From contig OY970828.1 in the NCBI GenBank assembly GCA_963853835.1, forward strand, positions 65,464,861-65,528,860: a stretch of DNA of 64,000 bases. The letters run 5' to 3'. The position numbers and the translations under genes were made by a program. Below are positions 10,624-22,910 of the stretch, one piece after another. Each line of letters begins with the position of its first letter. Position 1 is the stretch's first letter. This stretch comes from Calendula officinalis (Eukaryota > Streptophyta > Magnoliopsida > Asterales > Asteraceae). The notes beneath the pieces are model-generated. The model was given only the letters and a program-made list of their open reading frames with translations. It was not told where the DNA came from and searched no databases.

Positions 10624-11367
10624 ATGGTGACCACGCGTAGAAGTGGTAAAGCCCCGGAGGGCCAGGGGGAGGAGATACCTCATGTTGAGGTGGTGGTTGA
10701 ACAAGGAAGTCAACCGTCGATGCATCGGGTTGATGAATCGGAAGTTGGAGCTAATAGGACTCCGGTAGCCATGGCGGATCTCCAAACTTTTCTTGATCAA
10801 ATCAAGGGAACGGTGGCCGATGAAGTGCACCGTATTATTGGGGACCGGGAGAGGTCGGGTGGAGACCGCGAATCCGAAGCTAAATCGGATGAGAGAACCG
10901 GGGGTAGTGGCACCGGTGAAGGGAAGTCCTCCACGGGTGGCCAAAGTGATGCTAGGGCAAAGCCCGATGAGAAGGAAGGTTGTTCGTTTAAATCCTTCAT
11001 GGCTTGTAAGCCGAATGTGTACAAGGGTAGTTCGGACCCGAAGGTAACTATGAGGTGGATCCGGGAAACCGAGCGGGTTATCGGCAGTAGCAAGTGTAAG
11101 AAGGCCGATATGGTGACGTATGCGTCACAACTTTTGAAAGAAGATGCAATGGTTTGGCGGGATATTGTGTATGAGACCCTCGGGAGAGAGGTGCTCGAGT
11201 TGATGACGTGGGATGAATTCACCAAGAGATTGGAAAAGAAGTTTTGTCCCGAAAGGGATTTGGAAAAGATGCATGAGAAGTTCGTGACCCTTAAGAAGGG
11301 TGATATGTCAATCGAGGAGTTCTCGAGGGAGTTCACGGGGTTGCTCCCGTTTGTTGCTAAAACCTAA
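10624..11367 (+). CDS. gag: Retrotransposon Gag, array unit A
   Basis: The N-terminal part of the Gag-Pol polyprotein: an acidic, G/S/E-rich leader (to about residue 125), then the Retrotrans_gag fold (MACKPNVYKGSSDPK, MRWIRETERV, the FCPERDLEKMHEKF region). In the intact relative at 54602-59212 this frame runs straight on into zinc knuckles and Pol. Here a TAA ends it at residue 247, where the relative has TAC. The same TAA is in units B and C. It would build the capsid-like particle; without readthrough it lacks the nucleic-acid-binding knuckles. Confidence 0.85.
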   Translation: MVTTRRSGKAPEGQGEEIPHVEVVVEQGSQPSMHRVDESEVGANRTPVAMADLQTFLDQIKGTVADEVHRIIGDRERSGGDRESEAKSDERTGGSGTGEGKSSTGGQSDARAKPDEKEGCSFKSFMACKPNVYKGSSDPKVTMRWIRETERVIGSSKCKKADMVTYASQLLKEDAMVWRDIVYETLGREVLELMTWDEFTKRLEKKFCPERDLEKMHEKFVTLKKGDMSIEEFSREFTGLLPFVAKT

Positions 11368-14300
11368 TCGGATGAGAGGTTGAGGGTGGTCCGGTATGCT
11401 AGTGGGTTACCGTGGGACTACCAATTGGAGGTTAAGAGGGCGGTCACACTTGATGAGGCCATTAGTGCCGCCCGAGGTGTTGAGGAAGTGAATGCGGCAC
11501 GAGTTTCCGAGAGGGCCCATGTGGGCGAGAAAAGGAAAGCCGAGAGCGGCTCTAGTTCGTTCAAGAAAGGGAAGTTCACTTCGAGCTTCTCTAAGCAAGG
11601 AAGTGTTGGCTCGTGCAAGAAGTGCGGGAAGAATCATGCCGGTATGTGCCGAGGAGAGTCGAAGACTTGTTTTAATTGTGGAAAGCCGGGGCATATGGCC
11701 CGAGAATGCAAGTCTAAATCATTGGCCAAGGTTGAATGTTTCTCGTGCCATGAGAAGGGGCACTATAGCAATGTGTGCCCGAAGAAGGGAATCGAGTCGT
11801 TGGTGTCCCCGACTCAAAAGAAAGTGGAGCCGGCGAAGGTGAAGGGGCGATCCTTCCAACTCACTCGGGAGGAGGCGAAGGAGGTACACGATGTGGTGTC
11901 AGGTACGTTATTCATTAACTCCTTGCCAACTCATATTTTGTTTGATTCGGGTTCCAATTATTCGTTTGTGTCTTATGAGTTCGGTTGTAAGTTGAATGTG
12001 CCGTCCGAGATGTTAGATAAGGTTTATGAAATAGAGGTATCCGACGGGAAAACTTCTATGATTGAAAGTATTTATAGAAATTGTGAAATAGAAATAGACG
12101 GTAGAAAGTTTAAGGTAGATTTATTGCCTATGGGAATAAAAGCGTTTGATGTGGTTATCGGTATGGATTGGTTGGGTATGCACCAAGCCAAGATTTTGTG
12201 TGGAAAGAAGATCGTGTCAATTAAGACACCCGAGAACGAGAAAGTGTATGTGTATGGGGACAAACGACATCACATGCCTAATGTGATTACCGCCATTAAG
12301 GCGAGGAAAAGTATATCGAAAGGTTGTGCATCGTTTATTGCATATGTATTAGATGGCCGAAAAGAAAATAAGACGATGGATAACGTCAAAATTATTCGGG
12401 ATTTTCCCGAGGTATTTCCCGATGACTTGCCCGGTTTGCCACCGGAGAGACAAGTCGAGTTTAAGATTGATTTGGTTCCGGGGGCGACGCCGATTGCTCG
12501 TGCTCCGTATCGTTTAGCTCCCACCGAGATGCGGGAATTGATGACTCAATTGCAAGATTTGTTAGATAAGGGTTTTATTCGTCCGAGTTCGTCACCATGG
12601 GGTGCACCGGTATCATTTGTCAAGAAGAAAGACGGTTCGATGAGAATGTGTATCGACTACCGAGAGTTGAATAAGGTAACTATTAAGAACCGTTACCCAT
12701 TGCCGAGAATTGACGACTTATTCGACCAATTCCAAGGTGCTAGTTATTTCTCGAAGATTGACTTGAGGTCGGGTTATCACCAAGTTCGGGTGAAAGAAGG
12801 CGACACCGAGAAGACGGCTTTTCGTACGCGTTATGGTCATTATGAATTTCTAGTGATGCCGTTTGGTCTTACAAACGCGCCGGCTATTTTTATGGATTTA
12901 ATGAATCGGGTTTGTAAACCGTTCCTTGATAAGTTCTTGATAGTGTTCATTGATGATATCTTGATTTATTCGAAAACCGAGGAAGAACACGAGGATCATT
13001 TGAGGCTTGTGTTAGATGTGTTAAAACGGGAGAAGTTGTATGCTAAATTCTCGAAGTGTGAATTTTGGTTGCGGGAAGTGCAATTCTTAGGTCACGTGGT
13101 GACGTGTCATGGTATTAAGGTTGACCCGTCCAAGATTGAAGCGGTGTCAAATTGGGAGCCTCCGAGAACGCCTACCGAAGTAAGAAGTTTTCTTGGATTA
13201 GCTGGTTATTACCGAAGATTTATACAAGACTTCTCGAGAATCGCGATTCCACTTACAAAGTTAACGAGAAAAAGTGAAAAGAAGCAAGAAGAGGCGTTTA
13301 AATTGTTAAAGGAAAAGTTGTATAACACGCCGATTTTCACGTTACCGGATGGTATGGAAGATTTTGTGGTTTATAGTGATGCTTCGAATCAAGGGCTCGG
13401 ATGTGTGTTGATGCAAAGAGGTAAAGTGATCGCGTATGGTTCACGACAATTGAAGAATGCGGAATTGAGGTACACGACACACGACTTGGAGTTGGCGGCG
13501 ATTATATTTTCTTTGAAGTTGTGGAGACATTATTTGTATGGTACTCGGTGTACGTTGTACACAGATCATAAAAGTTTACAATACGTGTTTACTCAAAAAG
13601 ATCTTAATATGCGACAAAGAAGATGGATCGAGTTGATCGCCGACTATGATTGTGAGATCGTGTATCATGCGGGAAAGGCTAATGTAGTAGCCGACGCCTT
13701 GAGCCGAAAGGTTTATGAGAACCCGAACCGAGGAATATTAACACGTATAGAAGTCGTCTCGAGTAGTATCGAAAGAATCAAGAATGCCCAACGAGAGGTT
13801 ATGGGAAAAGACGAGTTAAGACAAGAACGGTTAGGTAAGAACCAACATTTTCTCGAAAATGCACAAGGGTTGAAGACCGTAGGCGGTCGTATTTGGGTTC
13901 CTAAGTTCGGTGGTATCCGAAAGGAATTGTTGAATGATGTGCACAAATCAAAATATTCGATTCACCCGGGAAGTACAAAGACGTACCAAGATATGAAGCG
14001 GGTTTATTGGTGGCCCGGAATGAAGGCGAGAGTGGCCAACTACATCTCAAAGTGTGCCACGTGTGCACAGGTAAAAGCCGAGCATCAAGTACCGTATGGG
14101 GTAGCTCAATCATTGTTAATACCGGCCGGGAAGTGGGAAGACAAAACTATGGATTTCATAGTAGGCTTGCCAAAGACGAGTAAGGGTCACGACGCCATTT
14201 GGGTCATAGTTGACCGGTTGACCAAGAGTGCGTTATTTTTAGCCATTCGGGAAACGTTGCCACTCGAGAAATTGGCTAAGTTGTATGTTGATGAGGTGGT

Positions 14301-15218
14301 TCGACCCCACGGGGTTCCGTTATCGATCGTATCCGATAGAGACGCGAGGTTTACCTCGAGATTTTGGCTCTCTTTACAAGAAGAGTTGGGTACAAAGTTG
14401 CGGTTGAGCACGACTTATCATCCGCAAACCAGCGGTCAAAGTGAAAGAACAATTCAAACGGTCGAAGACATGTTGAGATCGTGTGTGTTGGATTTCGGGG
14501 GTAAATGGGATGAACATTTACCGTCAGTCGAGTTTTCGTATAATAATAGTTATCACTCGACTATTAAGATGCCGCCTTATGAGGCGTTGTATGGAAGGAA
14601 GTGTAGAACTCTATCGTGTTGGCTTGAAGCGGGAGAGAAAAAGCTCACGGGTCCCGAGATTGTAAAAGTGACAAACGAAAAGATTGGTGTTATCTAAGCC
14701 AACATGAAAGCCGCCCAAGATAGACAACGAAGTTATTAGGGTTTGAAGAAAAGACCATACGACTTGGTGTCGGTGATATGGTAATGTTAAAAGTGTCACC
14801 TTGGAAAGGTGTAATGTGGTTTGGTAAGAAAGGAAAGTTAAGTCCAAGGTATGTTGGACCGTTTAAAATATTGAAACGGGTCGGACTTCAAGCGTTTAAG
14901 TTGGAACTTCTACCCGAGCTTCAAGGTGTGCATGACACCTTTCACGTGAGTTATTTGAAGAAGTTTATCGGGGAAGTTGAAAATATTATTCCATTGCAAG
15001 AGTTGCGGGTTGATGCCCCGAACCGGTTGATTGAGGAGCCCGAGGCTATATTAGAAACGAAAACGAAGAAGCTTCGAAATAAAGAGATCGAGTTGGTGTT
15101 GGTCAAGTGGAAACATTCACTTGGGCCGAATTTGACTTGGGAAGTCAATGACGAGATTCGGAAAAGATACCCGGATTTCGTGAACTATGATGAGATTCCG
15201 AGGACGGAATCTTCTTAA
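11368..15218 (+). pseudogene. pol: Gypsy Pol, array unit A (degraded)
   Basis: In order: two zinc knuckles (CFNCGKPGHMAREC, CFSCHEKGHYSNVC), protease with DSGSNYSFVS, RT with FIDDILIYSK, RNase H with DALSRK, integrase HHCC and DDE, chromodomain-like tail. Damage: five codons are missing near 13275 at a GAAAAG repeat, a TAA stands at 14695-14697 where the other copies have CAA, a TAG follows near 14738, and a one-base deletion lies near 14766. The final segment is open again at 14778-15218. The RT and integrase cores look conserved. Confidence 0.85.
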
Positions 15219-15230
15219 GGGGTAGATAAT

Positions 15231-16645
15231 TATAACGACCCGAAATTTGTAAATAAATAAATTGTATAAAAATATGATAAATATGGATAAATCGTTTAAA
15301 GAACGTAGAAATTGGTTTCGTGTCATTTGGACACCGTACGAGGAAGTTATGGGCGAGACCGGGTCAAGACAACAACCGAAAAATGCAGCCCTGCTGCATT
15401 AGGGAGTTCACGCCGCGAAGTAAAGTTCCCGATCGGGAACTGTCTACAGAGGATTGGGCTTTTGTGCGTGAAGTAGTTCCTGACTTGTTAGCGATCGCGA
15501 AGTAGGCGAAGCGCAAAGTTAGCGACGTGAACTAATGTTCACGCCGTGAACTCCCTTCGACAACATTTAATACGGGATTTTGCTCATTTATTGCATTATC
15601 AAAACCCTAGTTTTCTCTTTGGCGATTTTTGAGCTCAAGTACAGTTGGAGGTCGATTCCTTCTCAAATCTTTGGTAGATTTCACTCCTAAAGGAAGATTA
15701 AAGGCATTCGGTGAAGTCTTGGAAAGTTGACCGAATTGTGAAGCAAGGAAACCGGCGGAGAGATTACGCTTGGAGCATTTTATTGCTAAGGTGAGTACGT
15801 GTGGACTTTATTGAGTACATAGCCGTGAAAATGCCTTACTTACATATGTTGAGTCTATTTGATAATTATGTGGAAATTAGTATGTAGAGTTAGTATTATA
15901 TTGTTGAATATAGTTAACTAATTTGTTTGGTAATTGACGTGATAGCCAATGGCTTTGTTTGACATAACCATTAAGTTATAGTATGGATGAGACGTTGTGA
16001 TGACGCGGGGGATCCCGGTCATTAGGTATGGAATGGGGAGCATTTGGGCGGATCCCCATCGGCCCATTCCATGATAGTAGTCTTGCTAATTGGAAGTAGT
16101 CCGACGAGCAAGGCAGGTATAGGTAGATTGGGCGATTCCCTCTTGCCTTTACCTTGAAGCTTATTAATGTGGGGGATCCCCGGTTAATAAGTTAATGTGG
16201 TTCTAGTTAGTTGGGGACGACCCAATAAGTAGATATGGTTGCTAGGAAAGCAAGACTTATAGAGTTACAATATGGTGACTAGATAGATGGACGAGTTACT
16301 TGTATAATTATTTATATGCCTTATGATTATTATTATTATTATTGGGTCTAAACCCATGTAGCTCACGAGACGTTTTTGTCTCACGTACTCCTTGTTTGTT
16401 TTGCTATGTACTCAGGTTCGGGATCGAAGGTTTAGGTACGCATGGATAGAGATGCGGGGCCTAGAGTAGAAGAACACTACGACGGATTTAGACTTAGCCT
16501 TGGTTTTGATATATTTTGTAACACCAAACTTATACTCTGATTTTCATACCAGAGGTTTTTGTAAATCCGTATTTTGGGATAGTTCTCCTCTTTATTAAAT
16601 GATTATTTTGGCCAAATGTTTTGTATTAAAATTCAAGGTGTTACA
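15231..16645 (+). repeat. LTR 2 of the array
   Basis: A shared internal LTR of about 1,415 bp, 3' LTR of unit A and 5' LTR of unit B. Its first dinucleotide is TA rather than TG, which would impair an integrase end. It shares derived bases with LTR 3 near the 5' leader (CGCTTGGAGC) and near the 3' end (TTAGCCTTGG). Confidence 0.92.
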
Positions 16646-16875
16646 ACTTGGTATCAGAGCTATAGTTTAAGTGAATTAGGTTCGATGACCATCCTAGTCT
16701 TAGACTGTAGCATTAGGAATGTAAGATTCCTTGAGACTTTCTGTTAAGTTTAGGGTTGAACCTAGGGGACCTATGAAAGTTGTTGTGAATATGGGTATTG
16801 AGTCTTATGCGACTAATGGTTTGTACATAAGGTACTAAATGTTTAATGTCTTTCGTATAGTCTTGATCGAAAGAA

Positions 16876-17619
16876 ATGGTGACCACGCGTAGAAGTGGTA
16901 AAGCCCCGGAGGGCCAGGGGGAGGAGATACCTCATGTTGAGGTGGTGGTTGAACAAGGAAGTCAACCGTCGATGCATCGGGTTGATGAATCGGAAGTTGG
17001 AGCTAGTAGGACTCCGGTAGCCATGGCGGATCTCCAGACTTTTCTTGATCAAATCAAGGGAACGGTGGCCGATGAAGTGCACCGTATTATTGGGGACCGG
17101 GAGAGGTCGGGTGGAGACCGTGAATCCGAAGCTAAATCGGATGAGAGAACCGGTGGTAGTGGCACCGGTGAAGGGAAGTCCTCCACGGGTGGCCAAAGTG
17201 ATGCTAGGGCAAAGCCCGATGAGAAAGAAGGTTGTTCGTTTAAATCCTTCATGGCTTGTAAGCCGAATGTGTACAAGGGTAGTTCGGACCCGAAGGTAAC
17301 TATGAGGTGGATCCGGGAAACCGAGCGGGTTATCGGCAGTAGCAAGTGTAAGAAGGCCGATATGGTGACGTATGCGTCACAACTTTTGAAAGAAGATGCT
17401 ATGGTTTGGTGGGATATTGTGTATGAGACCCTCGGGAGAGAGGTGCTCGAGTTGATGACGTGGGATGAATTCACCACGAGATTGGAAAAGAAGTTTTGTC
17501 CCGAAAGGGATTTGGAAAAGATGCATGAGAAGTTCGTGACCCTTAAGAAGGGTGATATGTCAATCGAGGAGTACTCGAGGGAGTTCACGGGGTTGCTCCC
17601 GTTTGTTGCTAAAACCTAA
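16876..17619 (+). CDS. gag: Retrotransposon Gag, array unit B
   Basis: A 247-residue Gag segment nearly identical to units A and C, ended by the shared TAA. Compared with A it shares several substitutions with C (for example EEYSREF where A has EEFSREF). Confidence 0.85.
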   Translation: MVTTRRSGKAPEGQGEEIPHVEVVVEQGSQPSMHRVDESEVGASRTPVAMADLQTFLDQIKGTVADEVHRIIGDRERSGGDRESEAKSDERTGGSGTGEGKSSTGGQSDARAKPDEKEGCSFKSFMACKPNVYKGSSDPKVTMRWIRETERVIGSSKCKKADMVTYASQLLKEDAMVWWDIVYETLGREVLELMTWDEFTTRLEKKFCPERDLEKMHEKFVTLKKGDMSIEEYSREFTGLLPFVAKT

Positions 17620-20600
17620 TCGGATGAGAGGTTGAGGGTGGTCTGGTATGCTAGTGGGTTACCGTGGGACTACCAATTGGAGGTTAAGAGGGCGGTCACA
17701 CTTGATGAGGCCATTAGTGCCGCCCGAGGTGTTGAGGAAGTGAATGAGGCACGCGTTTCCGAGAGGGCCCATGTGGGCGAGAAAAGGAAAGCCGAGAGCG
17801 GCTCTAGTTCGTTCAAGAAAGGGAAGTTCACTTCGAGCTTCTCTAAGCAAGGAAGTGTTGGCTCGTGCAAGAAGTGCGGGAAGAATCATGCCGGTGTGTG
17901 CCGAGGAGAGTCGAAGACTTGTTTTAATTGTGGAAAGCCGGGGCATATGGCCCGAGAATGCAAGTCTAAATCATTGGCCAAGGTTGAATGTTTCTCGTGC
18001 CATGAGAAGGGGCACTATAGCAATGTGTGCCCGAAGAAGGGAACCGAGTCGTTGGTGTCCACGGCTCAAAAGAAAGTGGAGCCGGCGAAGGTGAAGGGGC
18101 GATCCGTCCAACTCACTCGGGAGGAGGCGAAGGAGGCACACGATGTGGTGTCAGGTACTTTGTTCATTAACTCCTTGCCAACTCATATTTTGTTTGATTC
18201 GGGTTCCAATTATTCGTTTGTGTCTTATGAGTTCGGTTGTAAGTTGAATGTGCCGTCCGAGATGTTAGATGAGGTTTATGAAATAGAGGTAGCCGACGGG
18301 AAAACTTCTATGGTTGAAAGTATTTATAGAAATTGTGAAATAGAAATAGACGGTAGAAAGTTTAAGGTAGATTTATTGCCTATGGGAATAAAAGCGTTTG
18401 ATGTGTTTATCGGTATGGATTGGTTGGGTATGCACCAAGCCAAGATTTTGTGTGGAAAGAAGATCGTGTCGATTAAGACACCCGAGAACGAGAAAGTGTA
18501 TGTGTATGCAGAGAAACGACATCACATGCCTAATGTGATTACCGCCATTAAGGCGAGGAAAAGTATATCGAAAGGTTGTGCATCGTTTATTGCATATGTA
18601 TTAGATGGCGGAAAAGAAAATAAGACGATGGATAACGTCAAAATTATTCGGGATTTTCCCGAGGTATTTCCCGATGACTTTCCCGGTTTGCCACCAGAGA
18701 GACAAGTCGAGTTTAAGATTGATTTGGTTCCGGGGGCGACGCCGATTGCTCGTGCTCCGTATCGTTTAGCTCCCACCGAGATGCGGGAATTGATGACTCA
18801 ATTGCAAGATTTGTTAGATAAGGGTTTTATTCGTCCGAGTTCGTCACCATGGGGTGCACCGGTATCATTTGTCAAGAAGAAAGACGGTTCAATGAGAACG
18901 TGTATCGACTACCGAGAGTTGAATAAGGTAACTATTAAGAACCGTTACCCATTGCCGAGAATTGACAACTTATTTGACCAATTCCAAGGTGCTAGTTATT
19001 TCTCGAAGATTGACTTGAGGTCATGTTATCACCAAGTTCGGGTGAAAGAAGGCGACACCGAGAAGACGGCTTTTCGTACGCGTTATGGTCATTATGAATT
19101 TCTAGTGATGCCGTTTGGTCTTACAAACGCGCCGGTTATTTTTATGGATTTAATGAATCGGGTTTGTAAACCGTTCCTTGATAAGTTCTTGATAGTGTTC
19201 ATTGATGATATCTTGATTTATTCGATAACCGAGGAAGAACACGAGGATCATTTGAGACTTGTGTTAGATGTGTTAAAACGGGAGAAGTTGTATGCTAAAT
19301 TCTCGAAGTGTGAATTTTGGTTGCGGGAAGTGCAATTCTTAGGTCACGTTGTGACGTGTTATGGTATTAAGGTTGACCCGTCCAAGATTGAAGCGGTGTC
19401 AAATTGGGAGCCTCCGAGAACGCCTACCGAAGTCAGAAGTTTTGTTGGATTAGCCGGTTATTACCGAAGATTTATACAAGACTTCTCGAGAATCGCGATT
19501 CCACTAACAAAGTTAACGAGAAAAAGTGAAAAGTTCGTGTGGGAAAAGAAGCAAGAAGAGGCGTTTAAATTGTTAAAGGAAAAGTTGTATAACGCACCGA
19601 TTCTCACGTTACCGGATGGTATGGAAGATTTTGTGGTTTATAGTGATGCTTCGAATCAAGGGCTCAGATGTGTGTTGATGCAAAGAGGTAGAGTGATCGC
19701 GTATGCTTCACGACAATTGAAAAATGCGGAATTGAGGTACACGACACACGACTTGGAGTTGGCGGCGATTATATTTTCTTTGAAGTTGTGGAGACATTAC
19801 TTGTATGGTACTCGGTGTACGTTGTACACGGATCATAAAAGTTTACAATACGTATTTACTCAAAAAGATCTTAATATGCGACAAAGAAGATGGATCGAGT
19901 TGATCGCCGACTATGATTGTGAGATCGTGTATCATGCGGGAAAGGCTAATGTAGTAGCCGACGCCTTGAGCCGAAAGGTTTATGAGAACCCGAACCGAGG
20001 AATATTAACACATATAGAAGTCGTCTCGAGTATTATCGAAAGAATCAAGAATGCCCAACGGGAGGTTATGGGAAAAGACGAGTTAAGACAAGAACGGTTA
20101 GGTAAGAACCAATATTTTCTCGAAAATGCACAAGGGTTGAAGACCGTAGGTGGTCGTATTTGGGTTCCTAAGTTCGGTGGTATCCGAAAGGAATTGTTGA
20201 ATGATGTGCACAAATCAAAATATTCGATTCACCCGGGAAGTACAAAGACGTACCAAGATATGAAACGGGTTTATTGGTGGCCCGGAATGAAGGAGAGAGT
20301 GGCCAACTACATCTCAAAGTGTGCCACGTGTGCACAGGTAAAAGCCGAGCATCAAGTACCGTATGGGGTAGCTCAATCATTGTTAATACCGGCCGGGAAG
20401 TGGGAAGACATAACTATGGATTTCATAGTAGGCTTGCCAAAGACGAGTAAGGGTCACGATGCCATTTGTGTCATAGTTGACCGGTTGACCAAGAGTGCGC
20501 TATTTTTAGCCATTCGAGAAACGTTGCAACTTGAGAAATTGGCTAAGTTGTATGTTGATGAGGTGGTTCGACTCCACGGGGTTCCGTTATCGATCGTATC

Positions 20601-21486
20601 CGATAGAGACGCGAGGTTTACCTCGAGATTTTGGCTCTCTTTACAAGAAGAGTTGGGTACAAAGTTGCGGTTGAGCACGACTTATCATCCGCAAACCGGC
20701 GGTCAAAGTGAAAGAACAATTCAAACGGTCGAAGACATGTTGAGATCGTGTGTGTTGGATTTCGGGGGTAAATGGGATGAACATTTACCGTCAGTCGAGT
20801 TTTCGTATAATAATAGTTATCACTCGACTATTAAGATGACGCCTTATGAGGCGTTGTATGGAAGGAAGTGTAGAACTCTATCGTGTTGGCTTGAAGCGGG
20901 AGAGACAAAGCTCACGGGTCCCGAGATTGTAAAAGTGACAAACGAAAAGATTGGTGTTATCCAAGCCAACATGAAAGCCGCCCAAGATAGACAACGAAGT
21001 TATTCGGGTTTGAAGAAAAGACCATACGACTTGGATGTCGGTGATATAGTAATGTTAAAACTATCACCTTGGAAAGGTGTAATGCGGTTTGGTAAGAAAG
21101 GAAAGTTAAGTCCAAGGTATGTTGGACCGTTTAAAATATTGAAACGGGTCGGACTTCAAGCGTTTAAGTTGGAACTTCTACCCGAGCTTCAAGGTGTGCA
21201 TGACACCTTTCACGTGAGTTATTTGAAGAAGTTTATCGGGGAAGTTAAAAATATTATTCCATTGCAAGAGTTGTGGGTTGATGCCCCGAACCGGTTGATT
21301 GAAGAGCCCGAGGCTATATTAGAAAAGAAAACGAAGAAGCTTCGAAATAAAGAGATCGAGTTGGTGTTGGTCAAGTGGAAACATTCACTTGGGCCGAATT
21401 TGACTTGGGAAGTCAATGACGAGATTCGGAAAAGATACCCGGATTTCGTGAACTATGATGAGATTCCGAGGACGGAATCTTCTTAA
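17620..21486 (+). CDS. pol: Gypsy Pol, array unit B, open throughout
   Basis: From the codon after the gag TAA the frame is open for about 1,288 codons to the normal end (PRTESS). All domains are present: zinc knuckles, DSG protease, FIDD reverse transcriptase, RNase H, HHCC and DDE integrase, chromodomain-like C-terminus (WKHSLGPNLTWEV). Apart from the TAA it is the best-kept unit of the array. Possible damage by substitution: RSGYHQ reads RSCYHQ in the RT, and a catalytic-region neighbour in the integrase reads PQTGGQ instead of PQTDGQ. Pol could only be made if the TAA is read through. Confidence 0.85.
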   Translation, partial: SDERLRVVWYASGLPWDYQLEVKRAVTLDEAISAARGVEEVNEARVSERAHVGEKRKAESGSSSFKKGKFTSSFSKQGSVGSCKKCGKNHAGVCRGESKTCFNCGKPGHMARECKSKSLAKVECFSCHEKGHYSNVCPKKGTESLVSTAQKKVEPAKVKGRSVQLTREEAKEAHDVVSGTLFINSLPTHILFDSGSNYSFVSYEFGCKLNVPSEMLDEVYEIEVADGKTSMVESIYRNCEIEIDGRKFKVDLLPMGIKAFDVFIGMDWLGMHQAKILCGKKIVSIKTPENEKVYVYAEKRHHMPNVITAIKARKSISKGCASFIAYVLDGGKENKTMDNVKIIRDFPEVFPDDFPGLPPERQVEFKIDLVPGATPIARAPYRLAPTEMRELMTQLQDLLDKGFIRPSSSPWGAPVSFVKKKDGSMRTCIDYRELNKVTIKNRYPLPRIDNLFDQFQGASYFSKIDLRSCYHQVRVKEGDTEKTAFRTRYGHYEFLVMPFGLTNAPVIFMDLMNRVCKPFLDKFLIVFIDDILIYSITEEEHEDHLRLVLDVLKREKLYAKFSKCEFWLREVQFLGHVVTCYGIKVDPSKIEAVSNWEPPRTPTEVRSFVGLAGYYRRFIQDFSRIAIPLTKLTRKSEKFVWEKKQEEAFKLLKEKLYNAPILTLPDGMEDFVVYSDASNQGLRCVLMQRGRVIAYASRQLKNAELRYTTHDLELAAIIFSLKLWRHYLYGTRCTLYTDHKSLQYVFTQKDLNMRQRRWIELIADYDCEIVYHAGKANVVADALSRKVYENPNRGILTHIEVVSSIIERIKNAQREVMGKDELRQERLGKNQYFLENAQGLKTVGGRIWVPKFGGIRKELLNDVHKSKYSIHPGSTKTYQDMKRVYWWPGMKERVANYISKCATCAQVKAEHQVPYGVAQSLLIPAGKWEDITMDFIVGLPKTSKGHDAICVIVDRLTKSALFLAIRETLQLEKLAKLYVDEVVRLHGVPLSIVSDRDARFTSRFWLSLQEELGTKLRLSTTYHPQTGGQSERTIQTVEDMLRSCVLDFGGKWDEHLPSVEFSYNNSYHSTIKMTPYEALYGRKCRTLSCWLEAGETKLTGPEIVKVTNEKIGVIQANMKAAQDRQRSYSGLKKRPYDLDVGDIVMLKLSPWKGVMRFGKKGKLSPRYVGPFKILKRVGLQAFKLELLPELQGVHDTFHVSYLKKFIGEVKNIIPLQELWVDAPNRLIEEPEAILEKKTKKLRNKEIELVLVKWKHSLGPNLTWEVNDEIRKRYPDFVNYDEIPRTESS

Positions 21487-21498
21487 GGGGTAGATAGT

Positions 21499-22910
21499 TG
21501 TAACGACCCGAAATTTGTAAATAAATAAATTGTATAAAAATATGATAAATATGGATAAATCGTTTAAAGAACGTAGAAATTGGTTTCGTGTCATTTGGAC
21601 ACCGTACGAGGAAGTTATGGGCGAAACCGGGTCGAGACAACAACCGAAAAATGCAGCCCTGCTTCATTAGGGAGTTCACGCCGCAAAGTAAAGTTCCCGA
21701 TCGGGAACTGTCTACAGAGGATTGGGCTTTTGTGCGTGAAGTAGTTCCCGACTTGTTAGTGATCGCGAAGTAGGCGAAGCGCAAAGTTAGTGACGTGAAC
21801 TAATGTTCACGCCGTGAACTCCCTTCGACAGCATTTAATACGGGATTTTGCTCATTTATTGCATTATCAAAACCCTAGTTTTCTCTTTGGCGATTTTTGA
21901 GCTCAAGAACAGTTGGAGGTCGATTCCTTCTCAAATCTTTGGTAGATTTCACTCCTAAAGGAAGATTAAAGGCATTCGGTGAAGTCTTGGAAAGTTGACC
22001 GAATTGTGAAGCAAGGTAACCGGCGGAGAGATTACGCTTGGAGCATTTTATTGCTAAGGTGAGTACGTGTGGACTTTATTGAGTACATAGCCGTGAAAAT
22101 GCCTTACTTACATATGTCGAGTCTATTTGATAATTATGTGGAAATTAGTATGTAGAGTTAGTATTATATTGTTGAATATAGTTAACTAATTTGTTTGGTA
22201 ATTGACGTGATAGCCAAGGGCTTTGTTTGACATAACCATTAAGTTATGGTAAGGATGAGACGTTGTGATGACGCGGGGGATCCCGGTCATGAGGTATGGA
22301 ATGGGGAGCATTTGGGCGGATCCCCATCGGCCCATTCCATGATAGTAGTCTTGCTAACTGGAAGTAGTCCGGCGAGCAAGGCAGGTATAGGTAGATTGGG
22401 CGATTCCCTCTTGCCTTTACCTTGAAGCTTATTAATGCGGGGGATCCCCGGTTAATAAGTTAATGTGGTTCTAGTTAGTTGGGGACGACCCGATAAGTAG
22501 ATATGGTTGCTAGGAAAGCAAGGGTTATAGAGTCACGATAGGGTGACTAGATAGATGGACGAGTTACTTGTATAATTATTTATATGCCTTATGATTATTA
22601 TTATTATTGGGTCTAAACCCATGTAGCTCACGAGACGTTTTTGTCTCACGTACTCCTTGTTTGTTTTGCTATGTACTCAGGTTCGGGATCGAAGGTTTAG
22701 GTACGCATGGATAGAGATGCGGGGCCTAGAGTAGAAGAACACTAGGACGGATTTAGACTTAGCCTTGGTTTTGATTTATTTTGTAATACCAAACTTATAC
22801 TCTGATTTTCATACCAAAGGTTTTTGTAAATCCGTATTTTGGGATAGTTCTCCTCTTTATTAAATGATTATTTTGGCCAAATGTTTTGTATTAAAATTCA
22901 AGGTGTTACA
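21499..22910 (+). repeat. LTR 3 of the array
   Basis: A 1,412-bp LTR shared by units B and C, with intact TG start and CA end. Its diagnostic bases match LTR 2. Confidence 0.92.

Noticed and set aside
10797..11336. 179-codon antisense frame over gag, repeated in all gypsy copies
   Set aside because: Exact reverse-strand shadow of conserved gag codons, with no start context or domain.
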